Below, in pieces: positions 7,339 through 13,507 of a stretch of 13,507 nucleotides of DNA. Position 1 is the first letter of the stretch. Each line of letters begins with the position of its first letter. A model generated the notes under the pieces. That model made no database searches. It saw only the letters and a program-made list of their open reading frames with translations, and was not told the DNA's origin. A program made the position numbers and the translations under genes. Source of the stretch: Comamonadaceae bacterium (GTDB lineage: Bacteria > Pseudomonadota > Gammaproteobacteria > Burkholderiales > Burkholderiaceae_C); the NCBI GenBank assembly GCA_021286965.1, contig JAJTBK010000118.1, forward strand, positions 1 through 13,507, in the 5' to 3' direction.

Positions 7339-8058
7339 ATGAACGCCCGTCTGCCCCAGACCCCGATAGACGCCGAACAAGCGATTGGCCAGATTGCCGT
7401 CGAGTTGCCCGGTGCAACAGCGATTTTTCGCCGCCTCAAGCTCGATTTTTGTTGCGGCGGCCAGGTCAGCCTGCGCCAGTCCTGCGCCGGCCGTGGCCTG
7501 GAGTTGCAGGCGGTGATCGACGAGCTGGCACAGCTGCAGCGCCCGACCGCGTTGCCCGACGCCGGCACGCCCAACGAGCTGATCGACCACATCCTGGCGC
7601 GCTACCACGAGGTGCACCGCGCCCAGCTGCCCGAGCTGGTGCGCATGGCGCGCCGCGTCGAGGCCGTGCACCGCGACAACCCGCACACCCCGCACGGCCT
7701 GGCCGACGCCCTCGAAGCCATGGAGCGCGAGCTGACGACGCACATGCACAAGGAAGAGGCCGTGCTGTTCCCCATGCTGCGCGCCGGTGGCAACAGCTTT
7801 GTGCCCCAGCCCATCGCCATGATGCGCCACGAGCACAACGACCACGGCGAGGCCCTGGAGCACATCGCCCGCCTGACCAACGACATCACCCCGCCCCCGG
7901 GTGCGTGCAACACCTGGCGCGCGCTCTACTCCGGCCTGGCGCAGCTGCGCGACGATCTCATCAACCACATCCACCTGGAAAACAACGTGCTGTTTCCGCA
8001 ATTTGAAAAGGCAGCGGCACAAGGCGGCTGCGGCGGTGGCACCTGCGGCTGCAGCTAA
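7339..8058 (+). CDS. ytfE: Iron-sulfur cluster repair di-iron protein (RIC; YtfE/ScdA/DnrN family)
   Basis: A 239-residue cytosolic protein needed to repair iron-sulfur clusters damaged by nitric oxide or peroxide. The N-terminal ScdA_N domain (about 10-65) has the LDFCCGG motif with Cys38-Cys39; the C-terminal hemerythrin-like domain (about 75-222) carries all six di-iron ligands expected from E. coli YtfE: His90, His135, Glu139, His166, His210 and Glu214. After the family end (NNVLFPQF) there is an added tail of about 17 residues ending in CGGGTCGCS, with three cysteines not found in E. coli YtfE. The start at 7339 has an AAGGA ribosome binding site (7325-7329); an upstream ATG at 7300 overlaps the promoter and is unlikely. 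It is divergent from an NsrR-like regulator and ends in an intrinsic terminator, so it is a single-gene unit. Confidence 0.95.
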   Translation: MNARLPQTPIDAEQAIGQIAVELPGATAIFRRLKLDFCCGGQVSLRQSCAGRGLELQAVIDELAQLQRPTALPDAGTPNELIDHILARYHEVHRAQLPELVRMARRVEAVHRDNPHTPHGLADALEAMERELTTHMHKEEAVLFPMLRAGGNSFVPQPIAMMRHEHNDHGEALEHIARLTNDITPPPGACNTWRALYSGLAQLRDDLINHIHLENNVLFPQFEKAAAQGGCGGGTCGCS

Positions 8059-8098
8059 ACGCTAAACGCTGAACCCGGCAGCAACACGAGAAGGCTTG

Positions 8099-8125
8099 AC
8101 GGCGCCCTGCACGGGCGCCGTTTTT
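8099..8125 (+). terminator. Rho-independent terminator after the RIC gene
   Basis: Perfect inverted repeat ACGGCGCCC (8099-8107) and GGGCGCCGT (8113-8121) with a five-base loop TGCAC, followed directly by a T tract (8121-8125) and further T-rich sequence. This is a strong intrinsic terminator for plus-strand transcription, 40 bases after the RIC stop codon. On the minus strand the stem is not followed by Ts, so it should not terminate cysE. It lies three bases beyond the convergent cysE stop. Confidence 0.9.
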
Positions 8126-8127
8126 GT

Positions 8128-8898
8128 TTATTTGCCCACCATGTCGTTGAACTTGCCGGCCTCGAAATGCTCCTCGCGCGCCGCCTCGCCGGGCACGCAT
8201 TCGCGCTGGCCCTGGGCGAGCTGCTCCAGGGCACGCCAGAGCAGCGCAATCTGGTGCTCCTGCGCCGAGGCGTTGTTGATGATGCCGTGCAGCGCCTGCG
8301 ACAGCGGATCGTCCTCCTGCGTCACGCCGTAGGCGGTAAAACGCGGGCGCGGCGCCTCGGTCACATCGGCGCTGTGGCCTTCCTTGGAGGCAATGATGCG
8401 CGCCGGAATGCCCACCGCCGTAGCGCCCGCCGGCACGGGCTTGATGACCACGGCGTTGCTGCCGATTTTGGCCCCGTCACCCACCTCGAAGCCGCCGAGC
8501 ACCTTGGCGCCAGCGGCCACCACCACGTCGCGCCCGAGCGTCGGGTGGCGCTTGGCGCCCTTGTAGAGCGAGGTGCCGCCCAGCGTGACGCCGTGGTAGA
8601 TGGTGCAGCCATCGCCCACCACCGCCGTCTCGCCAATCACCACGCCCATGCCGTGGTCGATGAAAACGCGCTCGCCGATGACGGCGCCGGGGTGGATCTC
8701 GATACCCGTGCACCAGCGCGCAAAGTGCGAGATGAAGCGCCCGAGCCACTTGAGGCCATGGTTCCAGCACCAGTGCGCCGGGCGCTGCAGCCAGATGGCG
8801 TGCAGGCCGGGGTAGCAGGTCACGACCTCAAAGCGCGAGCGCGCAGCCGGGTCGCGGTCAAGAATGCACTGGATGTCGGAACGCAGGCGGGCAAACAT
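8128..8898 (-). CDS. cysE: Serine O-acetyltransferase
   Basis: A 256-residue enzyme that acetylates L-serine with acetyl-CoA to give O-acetylserine, the precursor of cysteine; cytosolic. The N-terminal helical region is short (about 1-60), followed by a left-handed beta-helix of hexapeptide repeats (about 62-170). Motifs include TGIEIHPGAVIGE (64-76), DHGMGVVIGETAVVGDG (81-97) with the probable catalytic His82, and YHGVTLGGTSL (101-111). Glu67 fills the place of the Asp partner of E. coli CysE, as in Bacillus-type enzymes. The tail beyond residue 170 is long and helical with no recognised domain; the usual C-terminal feedback and CysK-binding end is not obvious. I chose the ATG at 8898; an in-frame TTG at 8919 is less likely. 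It follows trmJ by 33 bp and is probably cotranscribed. Confidence 0.95.
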   Translation of the reverse strand: MFARLRSDIQCILDRDPAARSRFEVVTCYPGLHAIWLQRPAHWCWNHGLKWLGRFISHFARWCTGIEIHPGAVIGERVFIDHGMGVVIGETAVVGDGCTIYHGVTLGGTSLYKGAKRHPTLGRDVVVAAGAKVLGGFEVGDGAKIGSNAVVIKPVPAGATAVGIPARIIASKEGHSADVTEAPRPRFTAYGVTQEDDPLSQALHGIINNASAQEHQIALLWRALEQLAQGQRECVPGEAAREEHFEAGKFNDMVGK

Positions 8899-8931
8899 AT
8901 TGTTGTTGTGCAAAAGCAAGGGCCGCCCAGT

Positions 8932-9702
8932 CTAGCGGCTGCGAGCGGCGGCCTGCAGCATGACCTTGGCGACACCGCGCAGGATGTGGATTTCTTCCGG
9001 CGTCAGCTGCGCACGATTGAAAAGATGGTTCAGGCGCGGCATGAGCTTTTTCGGCGCCGCCGGGTCCAAAAAACCCACCGCCGTCAGCGCCTGCTCCCAG
9101 TGCGCCAACATGCCCGCCACCTGCTGCGCATCGGCCTGCAGCGCCGGCACCCGCGCATCGGGCAGGGCAAAACTGCCCAGCGCCTGGCGCCACTCGTAGG
9201 CAATGAGCTGCACCGCCGCCCCGAGGTTGAGCGAGCCAAACTGGGGATTGGTCGGAATCGACAGCGCCGCATGGCAGCGGTACACATCTTCGTTGGCCAT
9301 GCCAAAGCGCTCGCAGCCAAACAAGAAGGCAACGCCTGTGTTGGGAGCAAAATCAGCCTCTAGCGCTTGACCAGAGCGCGCGAGAAGCTCCTGTTTTAAT
9401 AGCATTTCAAAATGCTGCCGAGGCGCGCGCGTGGGCGGGCCGAAGTCGCGCGGCGTCATCGCCGTGGCGCACAGGTGGCTCACGCCGTCGAGCGCCTCGT
9501 CCAGGCTGGCGACGATGCGCGCCTTCTCCAGCACGTCCAGGGCACCGCTGGCGCGCTGGATGGTTTCTTCCTTGCGCAGCACGTTCGGCCAGCGCGGGCG
9601 CACCAGCACCAGGTCGTCAAAGCCCATGGTTTTCAGGGCGCGGGCGCAGGCACCTACATTGCCGGCGTGGCTGGTCTCGATCAGGATAAAGCGCGTGTGC
9701 AT
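8932..9702 (-). CDS. trmJ: tRNA (cytidine/uridine-2'-O-)-methyltransferase TrmJ
   Basis: A 256-residue SPOUT-class methyltransferase that puts a 2'-O-methyl group on nucleotide 32 of the tRNA anticodon loop, using S-adenosylmethionine. The N-terminal catalytic domain has motif 1 around [17 protein letters not shown] (12-28, with the catalytic Arg21 in family position), motif 2 FGCERFGM (128-135) and motif 3 [17 protein letters not shown] (149-165), which forms the trefoil knot and SAM site. The C-terminal part (about 190-256) is the helical TrmJ extension, including [20 protein letters not shown], which separates TrmJ from TrmL and other SpoU enzymes. Length agrees with E. coli TrmJ (246). 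A run of seven C residues directly precedes the ATG, with GACAAT just upstream, so the mRNA may be leaderless. It is divergent from suhB and precedes cysE. Confidence 0.95.
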   Translation of the reverse strand: MHTRFILIETSHAGNVGACARALKTMGFDDLVLVRPRWPNVLRKEETIQRASGALDVLEKARIVASLDEALDGVSHLCATAMTPRDFGPPTRAPRQHFEMLLKQELLARSGQALEADFAPNTGVAFLFGCERFGMANEDVYRCHAALSIPTNPQFGSLNLGAAVQLIAYEWRQALGSFALPDARVPALQADAQQVAGMLAHWEQALTAVGFLDPAAPKKLMPRLNHLFNRAQLTPEEIHILRGVAKVMLQAAARSR

Positions 9703-9724
9703 GGGGGGGATTGTCGCAGCCGGC

Positions 9725-9754
9725 TGGGCAAATGCGGGACAGCGCAGCTAGAAT
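9725..9754 (+). promoter_or_regulatory. suhB: Candidate suhB promoter
   Basis: TGGGCA (9725-9730, four of six to the -35 consensus) and TAGAAT (9749-9754, five of six to the -10 consensus) with an 18-base spacer lie in the 125-base gap between the divergent trmJ and suhB starts. It would give a leader of roughly 65-70 bases before the suhB ATG at 9828. Consensus matching only. Confidence 0.4.
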
Positions 9755-9827
9755 GCCACCTTTGCGCGCTCGCATCGCCGGGCGCCCTTTCGGCCACGAG
9801 CCGCTCCCTGCTCCTTCGTCACAATCT

Positions 9828-10703
9828 ATGTCGTCCAACCTGCACCCCATGCTCAACGTGGCCATCAAGGCCGCACGCGCCGCCGGCGCCCTCATCAACC
9901 GCGCTGCGCTCGACGTCGAAGCGGTGCGTATCTCGCAAAAGCAGGTGAACGACTTTGTGACCGAGGTCGACCACGCCGCCGAGCAGGCCATCATCGACAC
10001 CCTGCTCACCGCCTACCCGGGCCACGCCATCCTGGCCGAGGAAAGCGGCAGCGCCCAGGGCGCCAAGCACTCCGACTATTGCTGGATCATCGACCCGCTG
10101 GACGGCACGACCAACTTCATCCACGGCTTTCCGGTGTACTGCGTCAGCATCGCCCTGGCGTTCAAGGACAGGATCGAGCACGCCGTCATCTACGACCCCA
10201 CGCGCAACGACCTGTTCACCGCCACGCGCGGGCGCGGCGCCTTCATGAACGAGCGGCGCATCCGCGTCTCCAAGCGCACCCAGCTCAAGGACTGCCTGCT
10301 CTCCACCGGCTTTCCCTTCCGCCCGGGCGACCATTTCAAGAACTACATGGCCCTCATGGCCGACATCATGCCGCGCACGGCCGGCCTGCGCCGCCCGGGC
10401 TCGGCCGCACTCGACCTGGCCTACGTGGCGGCAGGTTTCAGCGACGGCTTTTTTGAAACCGGCCTGTCGATCTGGGACGTGGCGGCCGGCTCGCTGCTGG
10501 TGACCGAGGCCGGCGGCCTGATCGGCAACTACACCGGCGAGGCCGATTTCCTGGAACAAAAAGAATGCCTGGCCGCCGCGCCACGCATTTACGGCCAGCT
10601 GGTGCCGCTGCTCTCCAAGTACAGCAAGTTCGCCAGCGCCGGCGAAAAGGCGATGCTGCGCCAGGAACAGCCAGACGCTGCCGACGGCGCCAGCGCCGAA
10701 TAA
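9828..10703 (+). CDS. suhB: Inositol-1-monophosphatase family protein SuhB
   Basis: A 291-residue Mg2+-dependent, lithium-sensitive-type phosphatase. The family hydrolyses inositol monophosphate; in E. coli SuhB also joins NusA/NusG antitermination complexes on rRNA operons. Visible motifs: metal ligand Glu71 in AEESGS, signature [17 protein letters not shown] (86-102, ligands Asp89 and Asp92), and [15 protein letters not shown] (216-230, ligand Asp217). [13 protein letters not shown] (191-203) is typical of bacterial SuhB. The start [20 protein letters not shown] aligns with E. coli SuhB MHPMLNIAVRAAR, so I chose 9828; an upstream in-frame ATG at 9711 would give an unlikely low-complexity extension. 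The C-terminus exceeds E. coli SuhB by about 20 residues, rich in Ala, Asp and Glu. It converges on the HD-GYP gene with 9 bp between stops. Confidence 0.95.
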   Translation: MSSNLHPMLNVAIKAARAAGALINRAALDVEAVRISQKQVNDFVTEVDHAAEQAIIDTLLTAYPGHAILAEESGSAQGAKHSDYCWIIDPLDGTTNFIHGFPVYCVSIALAFKDRIEHAVIYDPTRNDLFTATRGRGAFMNERRIRVSKRTQLKDCLLSTGFPFRPGDHFKNYMALMADIMPRTAGLRRPGSAALDLAYVAAGFSDGFFETGLSIWDVAAGSLLVTEAGGLIGNYTGEADFLEQKECLAAAPRIYGQLVPLLSKYSKFASAGEKAMLRQEQPDAADGASAE

Positions 10704-10712
10704 GCCGTCGCC

Positions 10713-11843
10713 TTACTCCGGATCGGGGTAGCGCTGCGAGATGCGCAAAAAATCCCCGGCGAGCTCGACAAACGCATCGGCAATGTCGGGATCGAAATGG
10801 CTGCCCCGGCCCTTGACGATGGTGGCGCAGGCCTGCTCGTGCGAGAACGCCGGCTTGTACACGCGGCGGCTGATGAGCGCGTCGTACACGTCGGCGAGCG
10901 CCATCAGGCGCGCTGAAATCGGGATCGCATCGCCCTTGAGCCCTTCGGGGTAGCCGCTGCCGTCCCATTTTTCCTGGTGGCTGTAGGCAATTTCCTTGGC
11001 CACGCTCAGGAATGCCACGCGCATCCCCAGGCGCCGCTCGGCCTGCTCGATGGCCTGGCGCCCGAGGGTGGTGTGGGTCTTCATGACCTCGAATTCCTCC
11101 ACCGTCAGCTTGCCCGGCTTGAGCAGGATGGCATCCGGAATGCCGATCTTGCCAATGTCGTGCAGCGGCGCCGATTTGTACAGCAGGTCGATCATGCGAT
11201 CCGTCAGCACGTGGGCAAAGCGCGGGTGCTCGCGCAAGCGCTCGGCCAGGGCCTTGACGTAGAGCTGCGTGCGGCGGATGTGGTTGCCGGTTTCGTTGTC
11301 GCGCGTCTCGGCCAGCGAGGTCATGGCCATGATCGTCACGTCCTGGATCGCCTGCACCTCCAGCGTGCGCAGCGCCACCTCGCGCTCCAGGTAGGCGCTC
11401 TTGTCGCGCAGGAAATCGCTCGACGCCTTGAGCGCCAGGTGCGTGGCCACGCGCGCCAGCAAGATCGGCGGGCTGATGGGCTTGGTGATGTAGTCCACCG
11501 CGCCCAACGCCAGCCCCAGGCGCTCGTCCTCGACCTCGGCGCGGGCGGTGAGGAAAATCACCGGGATGTCGCGCGTCTGCGCCCGCGCCTTGAGCTGGCG
11601 GCAGACCTCGTAACCGTCGATGCCCGGCATCATGATGTCGAGCAGGATCAGGTCGGGCGGCGCCTCGGCCTGGGCGATCTTGAGCGCCTTCTCGCCCTGG
11701 TTGGCGACCTTGACGTGGTAATGGTCGCGCAGCAGGGCGCCCATCAACGACAGGTTCTCCGGCGTGTCGTCCACCACCAGCACGGTGGCAATGGGTTTAT
11801 CGACCAACACCGATGACGGATCCAAGAATGGGGCGAAATCCAT
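10713..11843 (-). CDS. HD-GYP response regulator, probable cyclic-di-GMP phosphodiesterase (RpfG-like)
   Basis: A 376-residue two-domain response regulator. Residues about 18-135 are a CheY-like receiver with the acidic pair Asp25-Asp26, phospho-acceptor Asp69 in LLDIMMPG and conserved Lys121. After a helical linker, residues about 165-365 form an HD-GYP domain, which in this family breaks down cyclic di-GMP. Metal ligands visible are Glu184, His188, His228-Asp229 (the HD), His257, His289 and Asp318; the GYP signature is EKWDGSGYP at 291-299. The second His of the usual HHE triplet is Gln290. An AGGA ribosome binding site (complement of 11849-11852) precedes the ATG by five bases. It follows a hybrid histidine kinase with HPt domain by 37 bp, so that kinase is its likely phosphate donor. 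No rpfF (DSF synthase) gene is in view, so quorum-sensing function is not implied. Confidence 0.93.
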   Translation of the reverse strand: MDFAPFLDPSSVLVDKPIATVLVVDDTPENLSLMGALLRDHYHVKVANQGEKALKIAQAEAPPDLILLDIMMPGIDGYEVCRQLKARAQTRDIPVIFLTARAEVEDERLGLALGAVDYITKPISPPILLARVATHLALKASSDFLRDKSAYLEREVALRTLEVQAIQDVTIMAMTSLAETRDNETGNHIRRTQLYVKALAERLREHPRFAHVLTDRMIDLLYKSAPLHDIGKIGIPDAILLKPGKLTVEEFEVMKTHTTLGRQAIEQAERRLGMRVAFLSVAKEIAYSHQEKWDGSGYPEGLKGDAIPISARLMALADVYDALISRRVYKPAFSHEQACATIVKGRGSHFDPDIADAFVELAGDFLRISQRYPDPE

Positions 11844-11880
11844 AGTCGTCCTGCTGTGGTGGTAATGCTGCAGCCGCAGA

Positions 11881-13507
11881 CTACGGCGGGGAACCGGCCG
11901 CGTCCATGCTTTGCAGCGCCTGCTCGAATTCGAATGCCTGGGTTTTGCCCTGCACCCGCTGAAAATGATCGCCCCACAGCGCCTGGAACAAGGCGCTGTG
12001 GCGCTCCAAGTATGCTACCGCCGCCGGGTCGTCGGCACGCAGCAGGCGGCGCAATTCGGCCACCAACGGCACGGCCCGCGTCAGATCGGCCACCACCGCA
12101 GGCCCGGGCGCAGGCGGCGGCTGCCATTGCCGCAGGGCCTGCAGCAGTTCGGCCAACAGCTGCTGCAGCTCGGCCTGGCTGGCGGCCACCTGGGATGCCG
12201 GGGCAGCGGCGCGCAGCTGGCTTTCGAGCTGCTGCGCGTACTGCGCCAGCGGCTGCGCACCGATGTTGCTGGCCACCGAGCGCAGGGTGTGCGCCAGGCG
12301 TTCGGCCAGGCGCGCATCGCCCGCCTGCATGGCGGCAGCAAAGTCGTGCGCCCACAGGGCCTGGCCCTGGACAAAGCGGCGCAACATGTGGGCGTACAGC
12401 GCCGGGCGCCCAAGGGCGCGCTGCAGGCCCTGGCGCATGTCCACGCCCGGCAGATGCGGCGGCAGCAGCCCATCGGCATCGGCACTGGCGCCAGCAGATG
12501 CCGCCGCCACGGCCACCGCCGCTGCGGCCTCCGGGGCCGGGGCCTTCGGGCGCAGCCAGCGCTGCAGCGCGGCCCACAGTTGCTCGGGGGCGATCGGCTT
12601 GGCCACGTGGTCGTTCATGCCGGCGTCGAGGCAGCGCTGGCGATCGCTGTCCATGGCGTTGGCGGTCATGGCGATGACGGGCAGCTGGGCCCAACGCGGG
12701 TTCTGGCGCAGGCGGCGGGTGGCGGTTTCGCCATCCATGACGGGCATTTGCATATCCATCAGCACCGCGTCGTAGTCCTGCCGCTGCAGGGCATCGAGCG
12801 CCTGCTGGCCGTCGGCGGCGACATCGACGACAAAGCCCGCATCGCGCAGCAGCTCCAGCGCCACCAGCTGGTTCAGGTCGTTGTCCTCCACCAGCAGCAC
12901 GCGCGCACCGCGCAGCGGCGCCAGCAGCGCCTGTTGCGCCGGATCCTCCAGGCTGGCACGGTGCCCGGCCTGGGGTTGCAGCGTCGCCAGGGGTTGCACC
13001 AGGGTTTCAAACAGCACCGAGGCGCTGACAGGCTTGATGAGCACGGTGTCGATGCCCTGCTGGCGCGCCGCCTGCAGCACCTCTTCGCGGCCGTAGGCGG
13101 TGACCATCAGCATCTGCGGCACGGGGCCGATGTGCAGCGCGCGGATGCGCCGCGCCAGCTCGATGCCGTCCATGCCCGGCATCTGCCAATCGAGCAGCAG
13201 CAGGCTGTGCGGCTGTCCGGCGTCAAGTGCCTGGCGCACAGCCACCAGGGCCTCGGCGCCGGAATGCACCGTCTGCGTCTGCAGCCCCAGGGACTGCAGC
13301 ATGTCGCACAGCACATGGGCGGCGGCCTCGTTGTCGTCTACCACCAGCACGCGCCCGGGCTGCAGGCAACCTGCGGGCAGCTGGCGGCGCGGCGCTGGCG
13401 CCCCCAGGGCCAATGGCAGGTCGGCCCAGAAGCGCGAGCCCTGGCCGGGTGTGCTGTCGGCGCCCACGCTCCCGCCCATGAGCTCGGCGAGCCTGCGGCA
13501 AATGGCC
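11881..13507 (-). CDS. Hybrid sensor histidine kinase (HATPase end, two REC domains, HPt), 5' end missing
   Basis: The window holds the last 541 codons; the sensor, dimerisation domain and most of the ATPase lie beyond the right edge. Numbering from the Met codon at 13479: the entering sequence RRLAELMGG plus GADSTPGQGSRFWADLPL is the last ATP-binding motif of a histidine kinase. A first receiver spans about 42-160 (VVDDN, phospho-acceptor Asp97, Lys149); a second spans about 192-308 (VEDN, Asp242 in MDMQMPVMDG, Lys294). After an Ala-rich linker (about 312-336), an HPt domain covers about 345-425 with the phosphotransfer His397 in AHTLRSVASNIGA. The last 100 or so residues are helical. The arrangement fits an internal multi-step phosphorelay (His-Asp-His) passing phosphate to the HD-GYP regulator encoded 37 bp downstream. 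The signal is unknown because the sensor part is outside the window. Confidence 0.94.
   Translation of the reverse strand, partial: AICRRLAELMGGSVGADSTPGQGSRFWADLPLALGAPAPRRQLPAGCLQPGRVLVVDDNEAAAHVLCDMLQSLGLQTQTVHSGAEALVAVRQALDAGQPHSLLLLDWQMPGMDGIELARRIRALHIGPVPQMLMVTAYGREEVLQAARQQGIDTVLIKPVSASVLFETLVQPLATLQPQAGHRASLEDPAQQALLAPLRGARVLLVEDNDLNQLVALELLRDAGFVVDVAADGQQALDALQRQDYDAVLMDMQMPVMDGETATRRLRQNPRWAQLPVIAMTANAMDSDRQRCLDAGMNDHVAKPIAPEQLWAALQRWLRPKAPAPEAAAAVAVAAASAGASADADGLLPPHLPGVDMRQGLQRALGRPALYAHMLRRFVQGQALWAHDFAAAMQAGDARLAERLAHTLRSVASNIGAQPLAQYAQQLESQLRAAAPASQVAASQAELQQLLAELLQALRQWQPPPAPGPAVVADLTRAVPLVAELRRLLRADDPAAVAYLERHSALFQALWGDHFQRVQGKTQAFEFEQALQSMDAAGSPP

Noticed and set aside
8056..8070. 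Tandem repeat of AAACGCT just after the RIC stop codon
   Set aside because: Only two 7-base copies, in a 40-base stretch before the terminator; too short to mean anything alone.
8167..9363. A 398-codon open frame on the plus strand opposite cysE and trmJ
   Set aside because: Arg/His/Ala-rich with no family resemblance, covering two well-supported genes and their junction; a shadow of minus-strand codon use.
9711..9827. Upstream ATG extending SuhB by 39 residues
   Set aside because: The extension is Pro/Arg/Ala-rich, covers the likely promoter, and the start at 9828 aligns with E. coli SuhB.
10682..10709. GACGGC / GCCGTC inverted repeat at the end of suhB, a possible terminator
   Set aside because: Six-base arms with a 15-base loop partly inside the coding sequence and no T tract following; not convincing.

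Overview
The window looks like ordinary chromosome of a GC-rich betaproteobacterium, most likely of the family Comamonadaceae (Acidovorax-like). This is inferred from the protein family variants, the dense gene packing and strong G/C third-position bias; no rRNA or other taxonomic marker is present. It holds 12 genes, ten complete and two cut by the window edges. I see no insertion sequence, CRISPR array, tRNA, rRNA or phage gene, and the only gap above 150 bases is the ppsA/ppsR divergent region.

Layout. (1) Positions 1-4119, minus strand: ppsA (PEP synthase), then a small DUF4212 membrane subunit, then a large VC_2705-type sodium:solute symporter that runs off the left edge. The close spacing suggests one operon joining uptake of a small carboxylate to gluconeogenesis. 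(2) Positions 4323-5138, plus: ppsR, the kinase/pyrophosphorylase that switches PEP synthase off and on, divergent from ppsA. (3) Positions 5148-6759: a LysE/ArgO-type amino-acid exporter divergent from its probable LysR-type regulator (LysG/ArgP), with a dyad-symmetric element between them. (4) Positions 6761-8125: an Rrf2-family regulator with three cysteines (NsrR-like), divergent from a YtfE/RIC di-iron iron-sulfur repair protein. The AT-rich gap carries a perfect 7-4-7 palindrome over the likely -10 box, and a strong intrinsic terminator follows the repair gene. (5) Positions 8128-9702, minus: trmJ (tRNA 2'-O-methyltransferase), then cysE (serine acetyltransferase). (6) Positions 9828-10703, plus: suhB, divergent from trmJ. 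(7) Positions 10713-13507, minus: the 3' part of a hybrid sensor kinase with two receiver domains and an HPt domain, followed by an HD-GYP response regulator. This is a probable phosphorelay ending in cyclic-di-GMP turnover.

I did not find a clearly undescribed system. The points most worth checking are the palindrome at the nitrosative-stress promoter, the Cys-rich tail of the RIC protein, the long helical insertion in the symporter, and the lost metal-ligand histidine in the HD-GYP domain.
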